Assembly: GCA_002842855.1 (NCBI GenBank)
Contig: PHEE01000017.1
Coordinates: 1 to 54,809 of the forward strand
Origin: Alphaproteobacteria bacterium HGW-Alphaproteobacteria-4
GTDB taxonomy: Bacteria; Pseudomonadota; Alphaproteobacteria; Rhodobacterales; Rhodobacteraceae
Length of the DNA stretch: 54,809 bases
Reading direction: 5' to 3'
How positions within the stretch are numbered: the first letter of the stretch is position 1; every line of letters begins with the position of its first letter. Both the position numbers and the translations under genes were made by a program. A model generated the notes under the pieces. The model was not told the origin of the DNA. It did no database searches and saw nothing but the letters and a program-made list of their open reading frames with translations. Shown one piece after another: positions 33,968 to 41,291 of the stretch.

Positions 33968-33983
33968 ATCGTCGATAGACGAT
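33968..33983 (-). promoter_or_regulatory. Inverted repeat, likely ArsR operator
   Basis: ATCGTC and GACGAT form a perfect 6-bp inverted repeat with a 4-base gap, 22 bases before the arsR start. It would cover the promoter -10 region of the leftward ars operon. Confidence 0.6.
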
Positions 33984-34557
33984 AAATGTGGTGCACACAA
34001 TGGTGTTCGCTGCAGAGCAACCATCGTGCCCAAACGGGCGAAGCGAACTCTCGTGATCGTTTTAAATCAATCAGTTAAGGTGGAGAAGGTTGGATATCAG
34101 GCCCATCCCCTCCGCCACTTGCCCCCGCGAAAGCGTTCTCCCGATCCGGCCCCGGCCGGATTTTTCCGTTGTTTTCGAGGGTTATGTGGGAGGGGCTGAG
34201 CACTGGCCTGTGCGCCAGGAGGAGTGTAAGCCGTCTCTCAGGGCCGATATTCTCCGGACCTGTTGCCTGCGCCGATTTAGTGAAGTTTTGACAAGTCGAT
34301 GAAATTGCTTCAGTTTCCTTCGCGGCCCGCTGAACATTTCGATTTCAGGGGCGTACTCCCGCATGGAACAGAAATCGAACTCGGAGGTAACGCGCGCAAG
34401 CATGGCTGAAGCCGTGGCGGAGCCCCTCACGGCGCAGTGAACTGTACAGCTTCTTCGACTCTTTGCCCCTCGGTACAACTGGCTCACGGTAAGCTGCTTG
34501 TGCTCCGACATAAGCGACTGATATTCGTACCACATCCCCCAAGCGGAGTGGTTGTCA
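33984..34557. other. Non-coding junction between arsenic island and restriction locus
   Basis: No convincing gene in 574 bases. On the plus strand, 34105-34120 resembles the 3' acceptor end of a serine tRNA (CCCCTCCGCCA), but the preceding T-arm does not fit, so no tRNA is called. A hairpin terminator follows at 34144-34165. From about 34250 the base composition falls toward that of the restriction genes, with a TTGACA at 34288-34293 but no clear -10. This looks like the seam between two imported segments. Confidence 0.5.
34144..34165 (+). terminator. Rho-independent terminator, rightward
   Basis: ATCCGGCC and GGCCGGAT form an 8-bp stem with a 2-base loop, followed by TTTTT. No rightward gene now ends here, so it is probably left over from a lost gene or a former chromosomal flank. 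Confidence 0.7.
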
Positions 34558-35964
34558 GTGCGATACATTGATTCAGCATCTCGAAACCCTGCAGACGTTC
34601 TTGGCGAATGGCTCGCGAGCTTTGCCCCGCAGTCGGTGGAAGCTCTTCGGTGGCAGACCGGCTACTTTAGCGCAGATGGCTTAGCACCGTTGGGGCCAGT
34701 GTTAGACGCGCTCAAGATTCAAGATCTTTTGACGCGTTGCGTGATCGGATCCAACGGAGGGGAGACCGGAGAGCCAGATATCGAGACGCTCCTCCAGCTC
34801 GTTGGTAGCCCGCGCTCGAATGCACGGATCGGTGTTGTCAGCTATTCAGCGGGCCTGTTCCATCCAAAGGTTTATCATTTTACCAGACAAGATGGGACGC
34901 AGGCCGCATACGTGGGGTCCGCAAACCTGACTTCTCCCGGCATTTCCGGGATGAACATTGAGGCAGGCATGCTCTTGGACTCCTCCACCGGAGATCCTGA
35001 TGATGTACTGTCGGACGTAGCATCGGCCATCGACGCCTGGTTCACCGGCACCCGGCCAGGGGTTTCATCGATTGCATCGCTATCCGATATCGCGCCCCTT
35101 GTCGCCGCGGGCATCCTTGGGGTTGCCCCAACTCCACGCACGACGCAAAACACGTCTACAAGCAGTGGGGGAAGTTCGAACAAAGTCGGACTCAAGCCAC
35201 TTGTCAAATTTCCATCAGTTTCGACAAAGAGCAGCACTGCATCCGTTGCAGCTTCGTCGGCAGCCGCTCAGCCGACGTCACCGAACACGGCACCCACCAG
35301 CGCACCCCCCGGCACACCTGCCGCAGCACTTACCTCAAGTCCGCGGCCGCCATTTCCGGCATATGTACTTTTCGCGCCGGGCATCATGACGCCGACGCAA
35401 GGCGCTGCGGCACTAACTGGATCGAGCCTCGCGGGTGGGGCGGCTGGCTTGGTAATCCGCCTTAACAAGGACAGCGCGAGACATTTCTCCGGGGGCAGCG
35501 GTACGGCAAACGTCAGTGTGCCCGTTGCGACAATTGGTACGGTGAGATTCGGGGTGTTTCAGGGGAAGTATCAAAGGCCGCGCGCGGAATTCGAACTTCG
35601 AATGCGTTTTGTCTCAAATCTCGGCGCCCATGAAGCTCCCGCATCAAGTACCAACGTAATGGTATATGGGTATGCTCCTGGAGAATCTGGCCACGGAGAC
35701 GTGAGGATGGTCGTTCCGGCCGCTCCGGCGCGCGAAATTCGCGATCATGCTACCGCAAACGGGTTTCGCGTTCCTGCGGCAAACGATCCGATGATCCTTG
35801 AATGGCCAACCGCAGCCGATCCCTGCTTCAAGGCCACTTTTATTGATCAGGGGCACTCGCTATTCGGCGCAGTTGATGCATTGCTCAACGCCGCTTCGAC
35901 CACGGGCGCACTCGTGGGACAAGGTGCTTGCTGGCTTCCCTCAGGTACTTCGCCCCAATGGTAG
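34558..35964 (+). CDS. PLD-fold restriction endonuclease (BfiI/NgoFVII-like)
   Basis: 468 residues from GTG 34558, nine bases after GGAG (TTG 34552 is too close to it). The N-terminal domain has a single phospholipase-D motif: HPKVYHF (His102, Lys104) followed by YVGSANLTSPG. One HKD half-site per chain is the BfiI/Nuc layout, where a dimer makes one metal-independent active site. A long Ser/Thr/Pro/Ala linker (about 195-270) leads to a beta-rich C-terminal domain (GLVIRLNKDSARHFSGG, VRFGVFQGKYQRPRAEFELR) that may bind DNA like the B3-type domain of BfiI. It converges with two methyltransferase genes, 26 bases apart. It is AT-richer than the phage core, so imported. A non-restriction role of the PLD domain is possible. 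Confidence 0.75.
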   Translation: MRYIDSASRNPADVLGEWLASFAPQSVEALRWQTGYFSADGLAPLGPVLDALKIQDLLTRCVIGSNGGETGEPDIETLLQLVGSPRSNARIGVVSYSAGLFHPKVYHFTRQDGTQAAYVGSANLTSPGISGMNIEAGMLLDSSTGDPDDVLSDVASAIDAWFTGTRPGVSSIASLSDIAPLVAAGILGVAPTPRTTQNTSTSSGGSSNKVGLKPLVKFPSVSTKSSTASVAASSAAAQPTSPNTAPTSAPPGTPAAALTSSPRPPFPAYVLFAPGIMTPTQGAAALTGSSLAGGAAGLVIRLNKDSARHFSGGSGTANVSVPVATIGTVRFGVFQGKYQRPRAEFELRMRFVSNLGAHEAPASSTNVMVYGYAPGESGHGDVRMVVPAAPAREIRDHATANGFRVPAANDPMILEWPTAADPCFKATFIDQGHSLFGAVDALLNAASTTGALVGQGACWLPSGTSPQW

Positions 35965-35990
35965 AGGCTTCAGAAGTCCCGACAGACGAA

Positions 35991-37475
35991 CTACGCTTTT
36001 CTAAGAACTATTAGCGTTTCAGCCGCGACCGCGTTGCTCACATGGTACCCATATCGCTGGTAAGTCTGTAACGGAATTAGTTCATCGATGCTCCATCCAA
36101 CGGATACCGCCAAGTTTGCCAAGTGCGATGGAGTATCAATATCGTACCGAATTCCCCCAATGGTCGTGTGGTTGTGCCCGACAATCAAAGCGTAAGGTGC
36201 TCCGGCTTTCATAAGGGCATTCACCGAGCGGAAGTTGGTCTTCATCGCTGCGAAGTACCTGTAGAGCAGCGACGGCACGGCGCGTCGCCGAAAGCCATCG
36301 CTCTCACTGAGCGAGTTGGCCAGCGTCACGCAAAGATCATACTCGTCAGTCGGTAAATCGGCCTCATTTATGGCCATGGCTTTAGGTAGCTCGCGCTTTG
36401 AGCTTCCGCGTAGTTCGCGACTGCCGATCAGCGAGGCTTCGAGCTCAAGAATTTGATCGGCAGGCAGAAGCCCGAGCCAGACCAATGACAGCCGCTGCGT
36501 GTCGATGTACGGCAGGGCCATGGCGTAGGGAGGGCTTGTGATGGCCGCATCGAACCGCTCCTGACCATCAACTTGCATCAGCTCTGAAACGTCGCAAAGA
36601 AGTGCCCGACCAGATGTGGCGCCGGTCCCAATTACCTCGCGTGTAGCTAGGATGCGCACGAGCACTTGCGAGACCGCGCTCAAAAATGCCTTGGTACAAG
36701 GCTCAGAGGGCAGTGGCGATGTTCTCCGCCGTATCCTAAGGTCACGAGGATCCTGTTGCGAATAGTCGCGGAGCAGATTGCTGGCAATGGCAAGAAATAT
36801 CGGCGAAAGGTCGCCAGCGATGTCGAGGATCACTTTTCGGATGTTTTCGATCTCAACGTAAATGTCCTGATCGAACCACCCTAACAAATACTCCTGCCGC
36901 TCATCAGACGATTTCAGGCCAGAATGTTTTCTGTTGGACAAGAGATGATCCGAGATAGCCTTCTGCGCCTCTTTCAGGGCTTCAATGGGCGCAGATAGGG
37001 CGCAGAGCTTCGCGTTAGAAAGATACACTGCGAGTGGATTTATGTCAGTCCCGACCGCGTCTATTCCTAGATGCGAGCACTCTACTAACGTCGTTCCGCT
37101 GCCACAAAATGGATCGAGCACAAATTGACCAGGGGTCACATGAAAAATGTTGAGAAGTGCCCTAGCCACCTGGGGATTAAACTTACCCTTGTACTCGTGG
37201 AGTCCGTGAACTGAGTAGCGGGTAGCTTGCCTGTTCCTGCCGTTCCTTGCAGAACTCTCTAATTCAGATTGCGTTGTAGGAACAAAGCCGCCGCCGTTTT
37301 GATACCCTTTAAAGTAGGTAAGGCGATCGGCATTAGTGTGGACCCCCGGGTCCTGCAGCTCGATCCCGTCATGGGCGTCTTGAAACTTTGAGAAACTAAT
37401 GAGTGAAGATGCCTCTCTAGAAGCTAATTCCCTCTCATATGGGTAGTATTTGTAGTCATGCCACCGGAGGCGCAT
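35991..37475 (-). CDS. DNA methyltransferase, likely N4-cytosine type (M1)
   Basis: 494 residues from ATG 37475, seven bases after AGGAGG; the A of the ATG is shared with the M2 stop (TGATG). HGLHEYKGKF (90-99) is the family lead-in, LDPFCGSGTT (motif I, 120-129) binds S-adenosylmethionine, GTDINPLA follows, and TSPPYAM (motif IV, 313-319) is the catalytic loop. TSPPY favours N4-cytosine over N6-adenine methylation. The long stretch between motif I and motif IV probably recognises DNA. The end (YALIVGHNHTTIGG) is the usual C-terminal strand. Paired with M2, it would protect one strand of an asymmetric site. Confidence 0.85.
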   Translation of the reverse strand: MRLRWHDYKYYPYERELASREASSLISFSKFQDAHDGIELQDPGVHTNADRLTYFKGYQNGGGFVPTTQSELESSARNGRNRQATRYSVHGLHEYKGKFNPQVARALLNIFHVTPGQFVLDPFCGSGTTLVECSHLGIDAVGTDINPLAVYLSNAKLCALSAPIEALKEAQKAISDHLLSNRKHSGLKSSDERQEYLLGWFDQDIYVEIENIRKVILDIAGDLSPIFLAIASNLLRDYSQQDPRDLRIRRRTSPLPSEPCTKAFLSAVSQVLVRILATREVIGTGATSGRALLCDVSELMQVDGQERFDAAITSPPYAMALPYIDTQRLSLVWLGLLPADQILELEASLIGSRELRGSSKRELPKAMAINEADLPTDEYDLCVTLANSLSESDGFRRRAVPSLLYRYFAAMKTNFRSVNALMKAGAPYALIVGHNHTTIGGIRYDIDTPSHLANLAVSVGWSIDELIPLQTYQRYGYHVSNAVAAETLIVLRKA

Positions 37476-38659
37476 CACTCCACCTCCTTGCGTAGAATCA
37501 GAATAGTCTCGGTCTTTATGTTTGCATGGGAGAGATTGAAGGACTTCCGGCTTGCAGACAGAATACGATCAGTCATGAAAAACGGCTTGAATCCAATAGA
37601 GCTGGCCTCGTCGTTTATGATCTCCGCATTGTCATGCAGCTTGCCGTGGATTTTCGAGCGGCCTACCACGAATGCGATGTAGCCACCTTTCACCACCACG
37701 CTATCCAGTAGATGCAGTGTTTGCCTCATTTGACGCGCAAAATCGTCAGCGGTATGATGATTTTTCTTAAAAAAGTGAGCTCTCGCTCCAATTTCGTCGG
37801 CCTTCACCTTCAGGGGATCATAACCTAACCACCACATCCGGTACTTGTGGTAGAGCCAGTACTCGTAGGCGTTCGGATAAGGAGGAGATGTGGCGACCAA
37901 GCCCACGGGCTGTCCGATCTCGCGCGGCTCGACCTTCAAAATGTCCCCTTCGATTACGTCCACTGGGCTCAATGCGTATTCACGGCCTTTCAGCGCGACA
38001 TTGATCCTGCCGGCAGCGCGCAGGAACAGCGCTGGAACTGCCTCAGGGGCAATATTCTTATCCACCGCAGCGTACCGCGTATCACTCTCTTGGTTCGACA
38101 CACGAACAATGATGCTCGAGAGTGCGAGCCGAAGGCAATCTTGCACTTCACTTGCGGCCGCGCTTATTGCCGTGGCGATCTTGTTAATCTCGATCTGGAC
38201 GCTTGGCGTGAACCAGTGATCTAGATTAGGAATCTCCGGAACGTCGTTTTTCGGCACGCCTCTCGAACTTCTAACTATTTCTGCGGCATGCTCTTCGAGA
38301 TCTACGGGGCACGATGCCGTTTTTACGCGAGACATTAGACAAGCAATCGGATTTAGATCGATGCCAACGGATGGAATCCCGAGTCGTTGACTTTCAACCA
38401 GAGTGCTTCCGCTTCCGCAAAATGGGTCAAGGACCGCAGTTGATTTTGGAAGTGGCAACGCACTCAAGATTGCTCGAGGTATTTCGGCAATGAATTTCGC
38501 GGGGTATGGATGGATCCCTTCAATTTCGCTATGACTCCGTCGATCCACGAAGCTCCAATCAATGGCACTTAGCGACGACTTGATAGCGCCCTCAGGATCA
38601 GCCGGGTCGAGCCAATTTTCCAGGTCGGCCTGTAATATTTCATTTGCCCCGTGCACCAT
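37475..38659 (-). CDS. DNA methyltransferase, likely N4-cytosine type (M2)
   Basis: 394 residues. Same layout as M1 with a separate sequence: GIHPYPAKFIAEIP (about 48-61), LDPFCGSGSTLVES (motif I, 77-90), GIDLNPIA, and ATSPPYPNAYEYW (motif IV, 256-268). The start ATG shares its first base with the TAA stop of the small regulator upstream. Two different methyltransferases with one nuclease are what a non-palindromic target needs, one per strand. Confidence 0.85.
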   Translation of the reverse strand: MVHGANEILQADLENWLDPADPEGAIKSSLSAIDWSFVDRRSHSEIEGIHPYPAKFIAEIPRAILSALPLPKSTAVLDPFCGSGSTLVESQRLGIPSVGIDLNPIACLMSRVKTASCPVDLEEHAAEIVRSSRGVPKNDVPEIPNLDHWFTPSVQIEINKIATAISAAASEVQDCLRLALSSIIVRVSNQESDTRYAAVDKNIAPEAVPALFLRAAGRINVALKGREYALSPVDVIEGDILKVEPREIGQPVGLVATSPPYPNAYEYWLYHKYRMWWLGYDPLKVKADEIGARAHFFKKNHHTADDFARQMRQTLHLLDSVVVKGGYIAFVVGRSKIHGKLHDNAEIINDEASSIGFKPFFMTDRILSASRKSFNLSHANIKTETILILRKEVE

Positions 38660-38871
38660 TATTTTTCTTCTCGTTGTGGGCGCACTAGCGGAAGTGTGCC
38701 TTGATCTATTGTTGGTTCTGCCCGACTCAGAAAGTCAGCCACGGCTCGGCGAGCAATCTGTGCAACTGGAGCATCGTCACGCTCCGCTAGCGCGAGCAAC
38801 ATTGCGTAAGCTCGCTCGTCCAGGTTTATTGTCACCCTGGCTGTCTTTGTTCGTCCCTTTGGCCTTGCCAT
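38659..38871 (-). CDS. Small ribbon-helix-helix-type regulator of the restriction locus
   Basis: 70 residues. A basic N-terminus (ARPKGRTKTARVTINLDERA) provides the strand that would enter the DNA groove; the helical part (AYAMLLALAERDDAPVAQIA, RRAVADFLSR) follows, as in CopG/Arc-type proteins. It heads the leftward methyltransferase operon (TAATG overlap). It may repress it, timing methylation ahead of nuclease expression. It could instead be an antitoxin-like protein, but no toxin is adjacent. The gene overlaps the end of the recombinase-associated gene by 40 bases. Confidence 0.65.
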   Translation of the reverse strand: MARPKGRTKTARVTINLDERAYAMLLALAERDDAPVAQIARRAVADFLSRAEPTIDQGTLPLVRPQREEK

Positions 38872-39317
38872 TCAGTACGTTTAGTGCAGCAAAAAACTGT
38901 CTGCAAGGCAAACTTCGGCCAGATGCGCGTGTGTCTGCCGCAAAGGTCAGACTGCTCCGACCACTCGACAGGAAATGGCTCGAGCAGCCGCGCCAGTGTT
39001 ACCTCCGGCCCCTGCTTGCCGTCTAGGATCGCCTCGACGAGGTCGGGTGCAAGCAGAGTGAGCCGCATAACGCGGGTCATATAGGACGTCGCGATCCGCT
39101 CCCGCTCGGCCAGTTCGGCGATGGTAGCGAACTGGCCCGACTCGAGCATCCGCTTCCAGCGGAAGGCGCGGGCCAGCGCCTTGACAAGCGTGTTTTCCGC
39201 CTTGCGGTCTGGCCGGCCGCCATCGGGCAGGTGCATTTCCTTGCGCCCCCCGCGCTTCACGACGCGGAACGGGACGTGGAGCGTCACGTTCTCGGTGATC
39301 GGCGTGCCGCGAGTCAT
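38832..39317 (-). CDS. Recombinase-associated helix-turn-helix protein
   Basis: 161 residues. NVTLHVPFRVVKRGGRKEMH, then RAFRWKRMLESGQFATIAEL and ERERIATSYMTRVMRLTLLAPDLVEAILDGKQ and FPVEWSEQ form a conserved pattern seen right after large serine recombinases in alphaproteobacterial elements. The middle part looks like a ParB-type helix-turn-helix. The last 30 or so residues (ALQTVFCCTKRTEW...) are not typical and overlap the regulator gene, so the C-terminus was probably changed when the restriction locus arrived. Start overlaps the recombinase stop by four bases. It may act as a recombination directionality factor; that is inference from position. Confidence 0.7.
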   Translation of the reverse strand: MTRGTPITENVTLHVPFRVVKRGGRKEMHLPDGGRPDRKAENTLVKALARAFRWKRMLESGQFATIAELAERERIATSYMTRVMRLTLLAPDLVEAILDGKQGPEVTLARLLEPFPVEWSEQSDLCGRHTRIWPKFALQTVFCCTKRTEWQGQRDEQRQPG

Positions 39318-40639
39318 GCAGCCGCTCCCATGTCTCCAGCCAACATCTCGCGCGCAAGGTTGCCGAGGCCGTCTACGCGGAGCCTGAGGTTCAACCCGTC
39401 AGTGCCAATATCCACGCGCTCGACCAGCAGCGCCACGATGCGCGCCTGCTCGGCGGGGAAGAGTTCGTCCCACAGCGGGTCGAGTTGCTGCAGGGCCACG
39501 CGGGCGTCGGCCTCGGAGATATCGTCGGCGTGGTTGCGCGCTGCCTTCCACGTCCCCGCAACAATCTCCGGCTGGCAGAACACGGCGCGGAGCTGCTCTA
39601 TGACGGCGCCCTCGATCTCGCCCGCAGGCACGCGGCCGACCGGACACGAACCAGCACCATGCTTCAGCACGGTCTGACTGACATAGTAGCGGTAGAGACG
39701 ATCCCCCTTCCGAGTATGCGTCGGTGAGAACGCGGCGCCATCGGGACCGAACAGCAGCCCCTTCAGCAGCGCGGGCGTCTCGGCGCGTGTGCGGGCGGCG
39801 CGCTTCCGGGGGCTCTCCTGCAGGATGGCGTGAACCTTGTCCCACGTTTCGCGGTCGATGATGGCGTCGTGTTCGCCGGGATAGCTGTCGCCCTTGTGGA
39901 CCGCTTCGCCGATGTAGGCGCGGTTGCTGAGCATCCGATAGATGTATTTCTTGTCGATCCGGTTGCCGCGCGGCGTCCGGATGCCTCGCGTGCCGACCTC
40001 CCGCGCCAGTTCCGTGCAGGACCCGATCTCGAGGAAGCGGGTGAAGATCCAACGCACATGCGAGGTGCTGTTTTCGTCCAACACCAGCTTCCGATTCTCA
40101 ACGCGGTAGCCGTATGGCGGCACCCCGCCCATCCACATACCCTTTTTGCGGCTCGCGGCGACCTTGTCGCGGATGCGCTCGGCCGTCACTTCGCGCTCGA
40201 ATTGGGCGAACGACAGCAGGATGTTCAGCGTCAGCCGCCCCATCGAGGTGGTCGTGTTGAACGACTGCGTGACCGAGACGAACGTCACGCCGTTCCTGTC
40301 GAATACCTCGACCAGCTTGGCAAAGTCGGCGAGCGAACGGCTGAGGCGGTCAATCTTGTAGACCACCACCACATCGACCAGCCCGTCATCGATGTCCTCC
40401 AGCAGCCGCCGCAAGCCGGGGCGTTCCAGCGTGCCGCCCGAGATGCCGCCGTCGTCATACTGATCGCGGACCAGCACCCAGCCCTCGGAACGCTGGCTGG
40501 CAATGTAGGCTTCGCAGGCCTCGCGCTGGGCGTGAAGCGAGTTGAACTCCTGCTCCAGCCCTTCCTCGGAGGATTTCCGGGTGTAGATGGCGCACCGCAG
40601 CTTGCGGACGGGCTTCGATTTCTCCGGTGGCTTCGTCAC
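39314..40639 (-). CDS. Large serine recombinase (integrase)
   Basis: 441 residues from GTG 40639, in a GTGA overlap with DUF2924. The catalytic Ser23 lies in CAIYTRKSSEEGLEQEF, and the rest of the resolvase fold follows (SRSLADFAKLVEVFDRNGVTF region, and ILLSFAQFEREVTAERIRDK). The recombinase domain (PPYGYRVENRKLVLDE, YIYRMLSNRAYIGEAVHKG) and a zinc-ribbon-like part (YRYYVSQTVLKHGAGSCPVG) come after. It would integrate the phage into the host chromosome between short att sites and, with a helper, excise it. Confidence 0.93.
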   Translation of the reverse strand: MTKPPEKSKPVRKLRCAIYTRKSSEEGLEQEFNSLHAQREACEAYIASQRSEGWVLVRDQYDDGGISGGTLERPGLRRLLEDIDDGLVDVVVVYKIDRLSRSLADFAKLVEVFDRNGVTFVSVTQSFNTTTSMGRLTLNILLSFAQFEREVTAERIRDKVAASRKKGMWMGGVPPYGYRVENRKLVLDENSTSHVRWIFTRFLEIGSCTELAREVGTRGIRTPRGNRIDKKYIYRMLSNRAYIGEAVHKGDSYPGEHDAIIDRETWDKVHAILQESPRKRAARTRAETPALLKGLLFGPDGAAFSPTHTRKGDRLYRYYVSQTVLKHGAGSCPVGRVPAGEIEGAVIEQLRAVFCQPEIVAGTWKAARNHADDISEADARVALQQLDPLWDELFPAEQARIVALLVERVDIGTDGLNLRLRVDGLGNLAREMLAGDMGAAA

Positions 40640-41091
40640 GTCCGCCCCCGGTGGTTCTTCAGCCCGAAGAAGGTCCACCCGTTCCAGCGCGTGCCGGTGA
40701 TGGCCCGGGCGATGGCGGAAAGCGACTTGTAGGGCCGCCCCTGCCATTCGAAGCCGTCGGCGGTGACGGTGACGATCTGCTCGACGCCCTGCCATTCGCG
40801 CAGGAGGCGCGTGCCCGTGATGGGGCGGTCGCGGTCGGCGCGGATGCTGCGCTTCTTCCTGTCGCCGCCGTCCAGTTCTTCGCCCAGCCGCTCAAGCCGC
40901 CGGATCGTCTCGGGCTTCAGCCCGCCATAGGCGAGTTCTTGGACGCGATACGCGATGCGGCTTTCGAGATAGCGGCGATTGAAGGGCGGCGGCTCGCTGT
41001 CGAACAGGTCGCGCCACTGTTGCTTCAGGTCGGGCGTCGGCGTGGTCTTGAGCGCAGCCAGGCGCGCGGGGATGGGATCGGGCTTGTTCAT
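40636..41091 (-). CDS. DUF2924 protein
   Basis: 151 residues, ATG 41091 after a GGAG site. LKQQWRDLFDSEPPPFNRRYLESRIAYRVQEL and GTRLLREWQGVEQIVTVTAD mark DUF2924, a family almost always next to serine recombinases in alphaproteobacterial prophages. Its role is not known; it may assist recombination. Coupled at both ends by four-base overlaps. Confidence 0.88.
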   Translation of the reverse strand: MNKPDPIPARLAALKTTPTPDLKQQWRDLFDSEPPPFNRRYLESRIAYRVQELAYGGLKPETIRRLERLGEELDGGDRKKRSIRADRDRPITGTRLLREWQGVEQIVTVTADGFEWQGRPYKSLSAIARAITGTRWNGWTFFGLKNHRGRT

Positions 41092-41291
41092 GCATTTCTC
41101 CGATGAGTTGGAGTTGCATGACGGCATTGGTCGGGCGGATAGTGTAGGCAACGTTCTCCAGTATCGTCAGATACTTCGCTCCCATCCCGCATCCGCAACC
41201 GAACCAGCCCGAGCGCCAGCAGACCGCATAGCTCAGTGCGGCGCTCTGCGGGCGTCATCTGGTCGGGCGGGAGCGGATTGGGGCGTTTCAT
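41088..41291 (-). CDS. Small hypothetical protein between helicase and DUF2924
   Basis: 67 residues from ATG 41291, overlapping the helicase stop and the DUF2924 start by four bases each (ATGA). RPNPLPPDQMTPAERRTELC and GLLALGLVRLRMRDGSEVSD recall the short proteins that accompany DUF2924 in related elements. No function known; the spacing shows it is a real translated gene. Confidence 0.65.
   Translation of the reverse strand: MKRPNPLPPDQMTPAERRTELCGLLALGLVRLRMRDGSEVSDDTGERCLHYPPDQCRHATPTHRRNA

Noticed and set aside
34105..34120. Serine tRNA gene
   Set aside because: Only the acceptor 3' end resembles a tRNA; the T-arm and the rest of the cloverleaf are missing.
34182..34568. Minus-strand frame of 128 codons before the PLD nuclease gene
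   Set aside because: No start with a ribosome site, no domain, overlaps the nuclease start. No transposase remnant could be read in it.
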